DNA of 64,000 bases from Martinezella lusitana. Its GTDB lineage: Bacteria; Pseudomonadota; Alphaproteobacteria; Rhizobiales; Rhizobiaceae. Location of the stretch: positions 27,475 to 91,474 of the forward strand of contig NZ_JAFEVL010000078.1 of the NCBI RefSeq assembly GCF_016901135.1, written 5' to 3'. Positions 1-8,027 of this stretch are shown piece by piece (position 1 is the first letter of the stretch; each line of letters begins with the position of its first letter). Both the position numbers and the translations under genes were made by a program. Below the pieces are notes generated by a model that was given only the letters and a program-made list of their open reading frames with translations, was not told the DNA's origin and made no database searches.

Positions 1-277
1 CGCGCGAAAGAACGGCTTCGCCCAGCGCGTTTTCGATACGCTCGACGTAGACTTCGACTTCATCGCCAACCTTGAGCGTGCCGTCCTTGGCGCGCGCACC
101 GAATTCCTTCAGTGCGATGCGGCCTTCGACCTTGAGGCCGACGTCGACAACGGCGACGTCCTTCTCGATGCCGGTGACGATGCCCTTGGTGACATAGCCT
201 TCGGCCAGATCGTTCTTGGCGAAGGATTCTTCGAGAAGGGCCGCGAAATCTTCGCGAGAGGGGGTAGTTACAGACAT
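1..277 (-). CDS. rpsA: 30S ribosomal protein S1, N-terminal part (cut by window edge)
   Basis: The reverse strand reads MSVTTPSREDFAALLEESF and continues in frame to the window edge through GIVTGIEKDVAVVDVGLKVE, the first S1 (OB-fold) repeat of ribosomal protein S1. Only the first 92 residues are present; the family is about 570 residues long with six S1 repeats. The start is the ATG at 277, preceded by a good AGGAGA ribosome-binding site. S1 binds mRNA on the 30S subunit and helps initiation on structured leaders. Its upstream neighbour on the same strand is cmk, the usual rhizobial order. Confidence 0.96.
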   Translation of the reverse strand, partial: MSVTTPSREDFAALLEESFAKNDLAEGYVTKGIVTGIEKDVAVVDVGLKVEGRIALKEFGARAKDGTLKVGDEVEVYVERIENALGEAVLSR

Positions 278-464
278 AAAATCTCCTGGCGTGTCCTTAT
301 TATGCATTTTTGGACACTGATGCGCCGGTGGTTCGTGTTGAACAGGCCTGACCCCAGTCCGCCTTCCCCTTAAGGGAAAGCTATCCGGCGCTTGGACGGA
401 ATGTCAGGCTTCATACAAATTGGCGACTCCGTGCGCTATAAGCACGCGAAAGCCGCTCGCATTT

Positions 465-1097
465 TCAGGCATTTCGGCTCAGAGCGGTGTCGATGATCAA
501 CTTTGCCGTCTGAAACGCCGCTTCTATACTCATTTCTGAGGTATCAAGCAAGTACGCGTCTTCGGATGGCCGAAGCGGGCTGTCGGTGCGGCCCATGTCA
601 CGCTCGTCGCGCCGCTTCACATCCTCGAAAATGGCTGCGTAATCGGCGTTGCCGCCGGCCTCGACGATCTCGTCGTAGCGGCGCTTCGCCCTGACCTCGG
701 CCGAGGCCGTGACATAGAATTTCACCGGCGCGTTCGGGCAGACGACAGTGCCGATGTCGCGACCGTCAAGCACCGTGCCCGGCTCCCTGCCGGCAAAGCT
801 GCGCTGCGCCTCGACGAGAGCCCGGCGCACGGCCGGCATGACGGCGATCTTCGATGCCGCTTCGCCGATCTCGTGTTGCGACAGGATGGCCCGGTCGAGC
901 CCGGCGAGATCGACCTTGCGCGCCATGGCCTCGGCAACGGCTTCGTCATTGAGCGGCAGGCCGGCATCGAGCAGGGCTTTGGCGGTTGCGCGGTAGGTGA
1001 GGCCGGTGTCGAGATGGTGGAAACCATAGGCGTCCGCGATCCGGCGCGCCAAGGTCCCCTTGCCGGCTGCCGCCGGCCCGTCGATGGCGATGATCAT
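465..1097 (-). CDS. cmk: Cytidylate kinase
   Basis: This 210-residue protein transfers phosphate from ATP to CMP or dCMP in cytosolic pyrimidine salvage. The P-loop GPAAAGKGT lies at residues 7-15 and the CMP-contacting DGRDIGTVV at 111-119; the lid-region RRDERD follows near residue 165. The length matches the family. An open frame extends upstream to 1187, but the ATG at 1097 is chosen because it puts the P-loop at the amino terminus as in all Cmk proteins, and it has an AAAAGAAG site just before it. The gene sits 187 bases upstream of rpsA on the same strand, the common cmk-rpsA arrangement. Confidence 0.96.
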   Translation of the reverse strand: MIIAIDGPAAAGKGTLARRIADAYGFHHLDTGLTYRATAKALLDAGLPLNDEAVAEAMARKVDLAGLDRAILSQHEIGEAASKIAVMPAVRRALVEAQRSFAGREPGTVLDGRDIGTVVCPNAPVKFYVTASAEVRAKRRYDEIVEAGGNADYAAIFEDVKRRDERDMGRTDSPLRPSEDAYLLDTSEMSIEAAFQTAKLIIDTALSRNA

Positions 1098-1122
1098 TCT
1101 TCTTTTATCCCTAGTCCCGGTA

Positions 1123-1758
1123 TTATTTGCTGTAGCGTCGCACGAGATCGGCCATCTCGGCGGTGTCGGTCCGATCGATCGTGTCAAGGCCTTCGGCCAC
1201 GCCCTGCCGGTCGGCTAAGGGTCGGTTCTGGCTGACCTTCCATTTGCCGTCAATCGTTTCGATATCGATCTCGATGCCGATAATGCCCTTCAACTGCGCT
1301 GCGACGAATTCCGGCGGCGCATCGTCGACCGCCCAGGGCTGCGAGCGGCTGCTCTCGTTCTCGCCCGTCAGCGCGCCGATCTGCGTGCGCAGCCAGGCAG
1401 GATCTTCGATGATCTGCGCGCTGCCGCGAACCTGGACAATGGCATAGTTCCAGGTCGGCACGACCTTGCCGGTTTCCCGCTTCGTCGCATACCAGGACGG
1501 GGTGATGTAGGTGTCGGCGCCCTGGAAGACGACGAGCACCGGCGCGCCGGCTGCGATTTCCCGCCACTGGCCGTTGGCCCTGGCGACATGGGCCTGCAGC
1601 GTGCCCTTCGGCGAAAGACCGGTCTTCAGGTGGAACGGCACGGGATTGGCGATCAGGCCGCCGTCGCCCGCGGTGATCAGCAATCCGAGCGGGTGGGCGC
1701 GGATGAGATCGTGTTGCGTACCGAGATCGTCTTCGCGATGGTGGGGCGGCTGATACAT
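1123..1758 (-). CDS. PaiB-family FMN-binding protein
   Basis: This 211-residue protein matches the PaiB/FMN-binding split-barrel family (PF04299). It starts MYQPPHHR, then has LIRAHPLGLLITAG and PVPFHL near residues 18-45, the TYITPSWYATK segment near 80, VPTWNYAIVQVRG near 100 and the carboxy-terminal QNRPLADRQGV motif. Bacillus PaiB was described as a negative regulator of sporulation and protease genes, but most homologues have no tested role and probably bind flavin or haem. It lies 25 bases upstream of cmk, in the place where aroA is normally found in relatives, so it is probably transcribed with cmk and rpsA. Confidence 0.88.
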   Translation of the reverse strand: MYQPPHHREDDLGTQHDLIRAHPLGLLITAGDGGLIANPVPFHLKTGLSPKGTLQAHVARANGQWREIAAGAPVLVVFQGADTYITPSWYATKRETGKVVPTWNYAIVQVRGSAQIIEDPAWLRTQIGALTGENESSRSQPWAVDDAPPEFVAAQLKGIIGIEIDIETIDGKWKVSQNRPLADRQGVAEGLDTIDRTDTAEMADLVRRYSK

Positions 1759-1833
1759 GGTTCCGGTCCGTTTGCTGTCGCCATCCTCCGGCGCTTCATG
1801 GCGCGCGGCTTCGGATGGCCGTTCGCGCGCGAT

Positions 1834-1989
1834 CTAGCAGTCCTTGACCTCGATCGTCGCGCCTAATCTTGTCATCATATCAAAAAAATCCGGAAAACTG
1901 GTAGCGATCATGCCGGAATCGTCGACCGTGAGGGCGTGCTCGGCGGCAAGCCCCATGACGAGGAAGCTCATGGCGATGCGATGATCAAG
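1834..1989 (-). pseudogene. aroA: 3' remnant of aroA (EPSP synthase)
   Basis: The reverse strand from 1989 to the TAG at 1834 encodes LDHRIAMSFLVMGLAAEH, then TVDDSGMIATSFPDFFDMM and a short tail ending VKDC. This is the conserved carboxy end of 5-enolpyruvylshikimate-3-phosphate synthase, where LDHRIAMSF and D.MIATSFP...D belong to the active-site face. About 52 codons remain of roughly 450. Upstream of LDHR the frame drifts into unrelated sequence and meets a TAG, with no start codon or rest of the enzyme. The remnant lies exactly where an intact aroA would be expected, next to cmk. A functional copy must lie elsewhere if the shikimate pathway is complete. Confidence 0.85.
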
Positions 1990-2302
1990 ACGAACCCCGC
2001 GGCTGCAACGGCCAGCACCGATCTCCGCCGGCGATTTCCCTTGCCACGCCGGTATTCCCTAGCATTATAGGACTGGCTGCGGTTCCCCTGCGCCAGATGT
2101 CCTGCGGTTCACATCGGCTCGTTAACATGGGCGTGCTGACCAGTCATCCCGCAATGCGCGAAAACCGCGTGCGAAGCGGCATGAAGTTTAGCTTTGACAG
2201 AGACGGCCGCAACGATTAAGGGGACCGGCTGATATTTCCCTTAAAACGCCGGTTTCCCCGGCATTGCCGGATTTTCATTCGGTCATTCATGAGGCTTTGA
2301 CA
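1990..2302. other. Gene-free stretch between aroA remnant and FYDLN gene
   Basis: About 310 bases hold no convincing gene. The part next to the remnant is probably decayed or replaced aroA sequence. The right end carries the promoter and GAGG ribosome-binding site of the FYDLN gene. Confidence 0.6.
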
Positions 2303-2683
2303 GTGGCGAAAACGGAACTTGGAACAAAACGTACCGATCCGGACAATGGCAAGAAGTTCTACGACCTGAACCGGGACCCGGTCGTCTCGCCCTATACCGG
2401 CAAGTCCTGGCCCTTGTCCTACTTCGAGGAAACCTCCGCTTCGAAGGAAGTTCCGGAAGAAGAGGAAGTGGCCGAGGTCGATACCGAGAACACTGAAGTC
2501 GAACTGGTATCTCTCGAGGACGCCGATGAGGCGGCTGCCGGCGACGATATTCCGGATATCGGCGATGACGATGTCGAAATCGGCGACGATGACGACGATA
2601 CCTTCCTCGAAGCCGACGAAGATGAAGATGATGACGACATGAGCGACATCATCGGCGTCACCGGCGACGACGACGACGTCTGA
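2303..2683 (+). CDS. FYDLN-acid (TIGR02300) family protein
   Basis: The product (126 residues from the GTG at 2303) starts VAKTELGTKRTDPDNGKKFYDL and has the invariant NRDPVVSPYTGKSWP segment that defines the TIGR02300 family. The rest is a very acidic low-complexity tail, with runs of Asp and Glu over the last 60 residues. The family is confined to alphaproteobacteria and has no established biochemical role; the amino end resembles a degenerate zinc-ribbon-like fold and the acidic tail suggests binding to basic partners. A frame opens upstream at 2264, but the GTG at 2303 has GAGG nine bases before it and matches the family start. It is followed by tRNA-Ala, a conserved rhizobial pairing. 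Confidence 0.9.
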   Translation: MAKTELGTKRTDPDNGKKFYDLNRDPVVSPYTGKSWPLSYFEETSASKEVPEEEEVAEVDTENTEVELVSLEDADEAAAGDDIPDIGDDDVEIGDDDDDTFLEADEDEDDDDMSDIIGVTGDDDDV

Positions 2684-2834
2684 TCTGCGGACAAGACGGC
2701 CCGGCAAACAAGAAAAGTTCCCGGGCCGAAATTTTCGGCTTGCTATCTGTAAGAACCAGAAGTAATAAGCCGCCACCCCGACGGGCAAAGCGCTTCGAAG
2801 GGACCCAGGGCCGGTCAAACGGCACCACCTTGAT

Positions 2835-2908
<74 letters not shown>

Positions 2909-2910
<2 letters not shown>

Positions 2911-2985
2911 GCCTTCGCTCTGCGAGCTTCGGCTCGGCAAGCCGGTAGGCTTGATGTGCCGAAGGCGAGAAGATAGCGAAGGCTG
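2909..2985. repeat. 11-bp inverted repeat directly after tRNA-Ala
   Basis: CAGCCTTCGCT at 2909-2919, overlapping the last two bases of the tRNA, is repeated inverted as AGCGAAGGCTG at 2975-2985. The inner sequence is also partly self-complementary (GAGCTTCGGCTC). It could act in 3' processing or termination of the tRNA transcript, or be a repeat of the kind often seen after rhizobial tRNAs. Confidence 0.7.
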
Positions 2986-3104
2986 TCGCGCTGAAGTTGC
3001 GCAGCAACGTAAGCGGACTTTCTCCAAATACTGCGATTGTGTGCTGGCCAAAGGTCGTCGGTGGGGCCTCCTATCACGTGATGGGCGGCCACCAGCCAGT
3101 TCCA

Positions 3105-4139
3105 CTATTCCGTGGGGATAAGGGAGGAATCAATGTCATCATCACCAGCACGAATCGCGCGGTCTGGCGAAACGAGCGCGTGATAGACAAAGCGCCCGAA
3201 CTGAGGCAGCCCAATCTCCGGGACACTTCCCCGGAAACGCTTGAAGACTGTCCTAGCCGCGAAGAACGCGTGGATGTCCGCCAGCTCGAGGCATGGATGA
3301 CTCCTTGGATTTACGAAGATTGGCGCGGGGACAAAAGTGCCGTGTGAGAGTAGGGCGTGGGCGAGGTAGTGACGCGATCCTAGGTAGCTGTCTTGTGACC
3401 ACCCCTCAATATGCGGGAAAGCCTTGATTTCTCTTATAGCTTCGAAATTGAACCTGGGGCGCAGCCCTTGAGCTGTGGCGCGGTAAATCGCCATGGACAG
3501 AAGCGCTTGGTGATTGGCGATTTTGACCGCTTTGAGTTCCCTCTGCCTTTCGCGCTTGTCCGACGAATGTTTGCAGATCGAGAAGACATAGTGGTTCCAA
3601 GCGAATTCGTCGTGATCACGAAGAACGTTTGCACATGCTTGTAAGAAGGGAAAAACGCGATCTTCGGAGATCTGCTTGTAGATCGGATGCTGCCTTCGCT
3701 GGCGGCCATCGATGAGGTCCTTCGTATGGATTGTCCAGCTTTCGGGCTTTACACCAGAAACCCAATTCGCCTTGACCTCAGCAAGCCCCTTTGCCAAATC
3801 CACTATTTGACCGGATGTCCCACCAACGAGCGAGTAGCCTTGAAAGAAGTAATTTCCCAACTCGCGATCCGCCTCATCGCCAAAAAACTCTACGCTTCCC
3901 GCAGGAGTTACGGGGTTAAGCGGGAATTGAACCGAGCGGCCACATTGACAATTGACCTCGGTAGCCTGTTGCACCCATGCACCCTTCGAACCGTCTTGGC
4001 CGTAGGGGACAATCGGTTCAAAAGGTTCCTCGTGACGATCAAATAACGCAGGAAAGATTCGCTCACCGCATAGGCATTCAGCGGACATCTGGGCTATTTC
4101 TTCCGGGAGAAACGGTGGCGACTGGCTCTGCTTTTTCAT
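3105..4139 (-). CDS. DUF3800-like protein with N-terminal double-CxC module (accessory gene)
   Basis: This 344-residue protein is not a family I recognise with certainty. Residues 22-66 carry two CxC pairs (C22/C24 and C64/C66), a possible zinc site. From residue 83 the layout resembles DUF3800: a strand ending in Asp-Glu (FFGDEAD, D88/E89), then SWTIHTKDL (H138, D141), then LELADIHAFFAAR (E285, D288) near the carboxy end. DUF3800 proteins are common in mobile and defence-rich regions and are mostly untested. The ATG at 4139 is preferred over a TTG at 4172 because AGAAG precedes it. Codon use is far less GC-biased than in neighbouring genes, and it sits alone after tRNA-Ala, pointing to horizontal gain. 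The family call is an inference. Confidence 0.7.
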   Translation of the reverse strand: MKKQSQSPPFLPEEIAQMSAECLCGERIFPALFDRHEEPFEPIVPYGQDGSKGAWVQQATEVNCQCGRSVQFPLNPVTPAGSVEFFGDEADRELGNYFFQGYSLVGGTSGQIVDLAKGLAEVKANWVSGVKPESWTIHTKDLIDGRQRRQHPIYKQISEDRVFPFLQACANVLRDHDEFAWNHYVFSICKHSSDKRERQRELKAVKIANHQALLSMAIYRATAQGLRPRFNFEAIREIKAFPHIEGWSQDSYLGSRHYLAHALLSHGTFVPAPIFVNPRSHPCLELADIHAFFAARTVFKRFRGSVPEIGLPQFGRFVYHALVSPDRAIRAGDDDIDSSLIPTE

Positions 4140-4377
4140 GGAACTTCTGATTCGCTGTGGATCTTGCAACAATACTCATCCGACCTAGGATGTCTCAATA
4201 GACCAACATCTAGAAATCCATTTCGATGATATTCCGTCGCTGCCCATTCGGCGGGACGATCGTCCGAAAATTGATCTCGATCATCCGCTCAACCCAACTT
4301 TTCGCAAACCACAACCCTCTGCATCTAACCAACACCATGCTAGCCTCCCACCACCCGCAACTCACCCCGATTCGGCC

Positions 4378-5100
4378 ATGACCAGACAGCGCCGCCGTCG
4401 TCTCATCAAGACCCGCCGCACGGTGACGGGGCTGCTTCTTGTGGCCTCGATTTCCTTCCTCGCCGGCATGACCGATGCCGTCGGCTTGATGCTGACCGGC
4501 AACTTCGTGTCCTTCATGACGGGCAACACGACGCGGGCGGCGATCGCGGTCGGGACGGGCGATTTCGGCCATGCGGCGGTGCTGTTTGCAGCAATCCTCA
4601 CCTTCATCGCCGGCAATGCGCTGGGGATCGTCGTTGCCCATGTTGCCGACCGGCGGGCTTTTGTCGTGCTCGCCTGCGTCAGCATTCTTCTCGCCGCGGC
4701 TGCGGGCTTCGGGGAGCCGTCGCTGATCCTGGTGCAGTTCTATCTGGTGGTGCTGGCCATGGGCATGGTCAACGCAACAGTCGAACACATCGAAGGCCTG
4801 CCGATCGGGCTGACCTATGTGACGGGTGCCCTGTCGCGTTTCGGGCGCGGCATCGGGCGCTTCCTGCTGGGCGAGCGGAATTTCGCCTGGACGGTGCAGA
4901 TCGTGCCCTGGAGCGGCATGATCCTCGGCGCCGTCATCGGCGCTCTCCTGACCGGAGCCCTGGGTGCTCATGCGCTCTGGCTGGTCTCGATGGTCGCGCT
5001 TGTGCTGGCGCTATCAACGTTTTTCATTCCCAAGCCTCTGCAGCGCCGCTTCAATCAGCGCTTCGTTATTGCAGTCTCGATGGCACGGCGGTCGAAATAG
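4378..5100 (+). CDS. DUF1275 (YoaK-type) membrane protein
   Basis: A 240-residue integral membrane protein with about six hydrophobic helices. The amino end has SFLAGMTDAVGLMLTG and FVSFMTGNTTR, the signature of the YoaK/DUF1275 family, in which GNxxR follows the first helices. TYVTGALSRFGRGIGR lies near residue 150, the equivalent segment of the second half. Members are predicted small-molecule transporters or permeases; none has a firm substrate. The basic amino end (RQRRRRLIKTRR) suggests a cytoplasmic N-terminus. It stands alone, 72 bases before the next gene on the same strand. Confidence 0.87.
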   Translation: MTRQRRRRLIKTRRTVTGLLLVASISFLAGMTDAVGLMLTGNFVSFMTGNTTRAAIAVGTGDFGHAAVLFAAILTFIAGNALGIVVAHVADRRAFVVLACVSILLAAAAGFGEPSLILVQFYLVVLAMGMVNATVEHIEGLPIGLTYVTGALSRFGRGIGRFLLGERNFAWTVQIVPWSGMILGAVIGALLTGALGAHALWLVSMVALVLALSTFFIPKPLQRRFNQRFVIAVSMARRSK

Positions 5101-5171
5101 CCACATTGCAGTGCACAAAAATCTGCTAGGAAAAAGCGAATCGTTTCTGCCGACAAGCTTAAGGATGTGCC

Positions 5172-5963
5172 GTGTTCGTTTTTTCGAAACTTGTCTGGAT
5201 CTTCGGTCAGCCGCTGTCGCTGGCGTTTTTCTTCGGCCTGCTGGCGCTGCTCGCAGCTCTCCTGCGCTGGCGCGCCGCCATGCTCGCCTCGTCGCTATTG
5301 TCGCTGCTGATCCTCTTCGTCGCGCTCTATACGACGGCGGGCGCCTATATCGTCCAGGGGCTGGAGGAGCGCTTTCCGCATGCCGCCGCCGATCCTGCCG
5401 ACCTTAAATGCATGATCGTGCTTGGCGGCGCCACGCAGAACGAGGTGACGACGGCCCGCGGCGGCTACGAGCTCGATTCGGCCGGTGATCGCCTCATCGA
5501 GGCGCTGCGGCTGGCACAGAAATATCCGCAGGCGCGGATCGTGGTCTCGGGTGGCGATGGTTCGATCGGCGGTAGCTACGAAGGCGACGCCGTCATCTCG
5601 GAGCGCTTCTTCACCGCGCTCGGTATACCCACAGATCGTCTCGTCGAGGACAAAACCTCTCGCACCACCTTCGAGAACGCCGTCAATACCAAGGAGTTGC
5701 TGGCGCAGAACGGCCTCTCGGGCTGCCTGCTCATTACGTCGGGCTTCCACATGCCGCGCTCGATGGGCATCTTCCGCAAGCAGGGCATCGATGTCGTGCC
5801 CTGGCCGGTGGACTATCGCAGCACCGGCAAGGAAACGCTCGGCCTCGATTTCACCCAGCCTTCGCTCAACGCGCAACTGCTGGCGACAGGCATACGCGAA
5901 TGGATCGGCCTCGTCGGCTATTATGCCGTCGGCCGCACATCGGCGCTTTATCCCGGACCGTGA
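5172..5963 (+). CDS. YdcF/ElyC-type DUF218 membrane protein
   Basis: A 263-residue protein with two amino-terminal membrane helices (about residues 12-30 and 36-55) followed by a periplasmic DUF218 domain. Family signatures are CMIVLGGATQNEV near residue 80, IVVSGGDGS near 123, SRTTFENAVNTKELL near 163 and LLITSGFHMPRSM near 187. E. coli ElyC and SanA, of the same family, act in envelope biogenesis and peptidoglycan or lipid-carrier homeostasis; an envelope role here is inferred. The start is GTG at 5172 with AAGG upstream. Confidence 0.88.
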   Translation: MFVFSKLVWIFGQPLSLAFFFGLLALLAALLRWRAAMLASSLLSLLILFVALYTTAGAYIVQGLEERFPHAAADPADLKCMIVLGGATQNEVTTARGGYELDSAGDRLIEALRLAQKYPQARIVVSGGDGSIGGSYEGDAVISERFFTALGIPTDRLVEDKTSRTTFENAVNTKELLAQNGLSGCLLITSGFHMPRSMGIFRKQGIDVVPWPVDYRSTGKETLGLDFTQPSLNAQLLATGIREWIGLVGYYAVGRTSALYPGP

Positions 5964-5985
5964 CGACGTGTCCGGACCCTGATGG

Positions 5986-6462
5986 CTATTTCTTCGAGAT
6001 GGTGACGAATTTGACGCCGCGCACCCTGACGGTGATCTCGCAGGGGTCGCCGTCGGTGCGGTCGCAGAAGTGCGGGTGCATTTTCATGACCAGCACCATG
6101 TTGCCGAAACGCTGGATGAAATCGTAGCCGTAGATCTGCGCCGTGGCGATCATCAGGTAGCCGCCTTCGGCCACATGGACGTAGAAATTATAGGGGCAGC
6201 CTTCATCCGTGCAATAGGGCCCCTTTTCGCCCTTGCAGGTGATCTCGCCTTCGTTGACGACGATATCGGTCAGCTTGTCGTTGTTGATATCCTGCTCGGT
6301 GGCGAAATGATCGCCGAAGCTCACCTGGCCGTCGCAGGTCTTGGTGAAGTGATCCTTCTCGAACGCCACCGGATCCTGCAGGATCGACTGCTGCGCCAGC
6401 GCCGTAGCGGGCATGATCACGAATGTGATGAGATTGAGGATCACGATCAGCAGGGATTTCAC
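5986..6462 (-). CDS. Secreted six-cysteine hypothetical protein
   Basis: I do not recognise this 158-residue protein. It has a clear Sec signal peptide with an ALA cleavage site after about residue 23. The mature part contains exactly six cysteines (43, 76, 84, 89, 133, 141), which could form three disulfides in the periplasm, and a DINNDKLTD segment at 58-66 that resembles a calcium-binding DxNxDxxxD loop. It is convergent with the YdcF gene and divergent from the TRIC-channel gene. No partner is evident. Confidence 0.8.
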   Translation of the reverse strand: MKSLLIVILNLITFVIMPATALAQQSILQDPVAFEKDHFTKTCDGQVSFGDHFATEQDINNDKLTDIVVNEGEITCKGEKGPYCTDEGCPYNFYVHVAEGGYLMIATAQIYGYDFIQRFGNMVLVMKMHPHFCDRTDGDPCEITVRVRGVKFVTISKK

Positions 6463-6606
6463 GGGAAGTTTCCTCTTCGAAGCGCCGTTGCGGCCACATT
6501 GGTCGCCGTAACCGCTACGACATCTTTACACGCGCCTGCTTGCGCGGCCCTTGCCGTCGTGATTCATTTCATGGAAATCGCCGCCGGCGTCCTGTTGGAG
6601 TTCCCG

Positions 6607-7242
6607 ATGTCGCTTCTCTCGTTTCTCGATTATGCCGGCGTCGCCCTTTTCGCTGCCACCGGCGCGCTGTCTGCCTCGCGCAAGCAGCTCGATCTGATCG
6701 GTTTTCTGTTTTTCGCAGCGGTCACCGGCATCGGCGGCGGCACGCTCCGGGATATTATTCTCGGCCGCGTGCCGGTCTTCTGGGTGCTGAACCCGACCTA
6801 TATCATCATCTGCGCCATCGTCGGCGTGCTGTTCTTCTTTACCGCGCATCTGTTCGAATCGCGTTATCGGCTGCTCATCTGGCTCGATGCAGTGGGACTG
6901 TCAGCCTATTGCGTGATGGGGGCGGCCAAGGGCATGGCCGCGACAGGCTCGCCGACGGTTGCCATCGTCACCGGCGCGCTGACGGCGACCTTCGGCGGCA
7001 TCCTGCGCGATCTGCTGGCGAACGAGCCCTCGGTGCTGCTGCGACCCGAGATCTACGTGACGGCGGCCCTCGTCGGCGCCGGTGTCTTCACCGCCGCCAA
7101 TGCGACGATGCTACCGCTCTATGCGTCGGCCGGGCTCGGCGTTGCCGCAGCCTTCGCCGTGCGCGGCGGCGCGCTCTGGTTCGGCTGGACCTTTCCGACC
7201 TATCATCATAAGCCGGGGCGGCATCCTGACGATGTGATGTGA
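6607..7242 (+). CDS. Trimeric intracellular cation (TRIC) channel family protein (UPF0126)
   Basis: A 211-residue, seven-helix membrane protein made of two homologous halves. The family glycine signatures are GIGGGTLRDIILGRVPVFW near residue 40 and ATFGGILRDLLANEPSVLL near 125. Bacterial TRIC homologues form homotrimeric potassium-permeable channels; the pore sits in each protomer. A longer frame opens far upstream at 6070, but it is the reverse of the neighbouring secreted-protein gene. The ATG at 6607 has GGAG six bases before it and gives the normal family length. It lies between a divergent secreted-protein gene and convergent irr. Confidence 0.92.
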   Translation: MSLLSFLDYAGVALFAATGALSASRKQLDLIGFLFFAAVTGIGGGTLRDIILGRVPVFWVLNPTYIIICAIVGVLFFFTAHLFESRYRLLIWLDAVGLSAYCVMGAAKGMAATGSPTVAIVTGALTATFGGILRDLLANEPSVLLRPEIYVTAALVGAGVFTAANATMLPLYASAGLGVAAAFAVRGGALWFGWTFPTYHHKPGRHPDDVM

Positions 7243-7310
7243 GATGGAAGGCAGCAGGAATTAGCCAGTAGGCAATAGCAAATGGCTATGAAACAATTCC
7301 ACTGCCTGCC

Positions 7311-7730
7311 TTACCGCTGCTTGCGGCGCAGGCGGATCACGACGTCGACATGGGCGATTTCCATGCCCTTCGGCGGCTCCGGCAGGTTGCTGATCGTCAG
7401 ATTGCTGATCGGAATATCCAGCACTTCGTTGTGGCCTTCGACGAAGAAGTGATGATGATCGGAGACGTTGGTGTCGAAATAGGTCTTGGTGCTCTCGACG
7501 GCGAGCACGCGGATCATGCCGGCTTCGGTAAATTGATGCAGCGTGTTGTAGACGGTCGCAAGCGAGACGGGCACGCCTGCGGCAACGGCTTCCTCGTGAA
7601 GCTCCTCGACCGTCAGATGCCGGTCGCCCTTGGCGAAGAGGAGATCACCCAGCGCGATCCGCTGCCTGGTCGGCCTCAGGCCGACATTGCGCAGCCTGGT
7701 CTCGATCGCGATTTCGGCCTCTTCCGCCAT
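7311..7730 (-). CDS. irr: Iron response regulator Irr (Fur family)
   Basis: A 139-residue Fur-family regulator. The winged-helix region holds RLRNVGLRPTRQRIALGDLLF and the recognition segment VSLATVYNTLHQF (about 55-67). The HHH cluster at 92-94 (DHHHFF) matches the haem-linked histidines of rhizobial Irr. It lacks an amino-terminal GCPWHD haem motif, as in Rhizobium rather than Bradyrhizobium. Irr represses haem and iron-using genes and activates uptake when haem is scarce. It is divergent from fabA across about 300 bases, the standard rhizobial position. I saw no clean ICE motif in this gap. Confidence 0.93.
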   Translation of the reverse strand: MAEEAEIAIETRLRNVGLRPTRQRIALGDLLFAKGDRHLTVEELHEEAVAAGVPVSLATVYNTLHQFTEAGMIRVLAVESTKTYFDTNVSDHHHFFVEGHNEVLDIPISNLTISNLPEPPKGMEIAHVDVVIRLRRKQR

Positions 7731-8027
7731 TCAGGGACTCCGGATTCCAGATTTCTATTATTCTTCACTAAGCCATATAACTTTTGCCTTGATCGCTTTC
7801 AATAGTTTCGATGGGGTAGGAAGGTGCTCAAAAGCCGGAAAAATCGGGCTTTTGCCGCATTTGCCACTGGTCGCAGCTCTGGCGTTCCTGTATGCGACCA
7901 CCACATAAGGGCTAGCAGGTTCGATTGGATGGTGGAGTGAGAGTGTGATGGTTGCGCTTCATTTTCTGTCGATCTTGCACTAAAGCTTCACATCCATCGG
8001 CATTCATGCGGGGGAAATGGAATTTTT

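Noticed and set aside
7731..8027. Iron control element upstream of irr or fabA
   Set aside because: No inverted TTTAGAA-type motif was visible in the gap.
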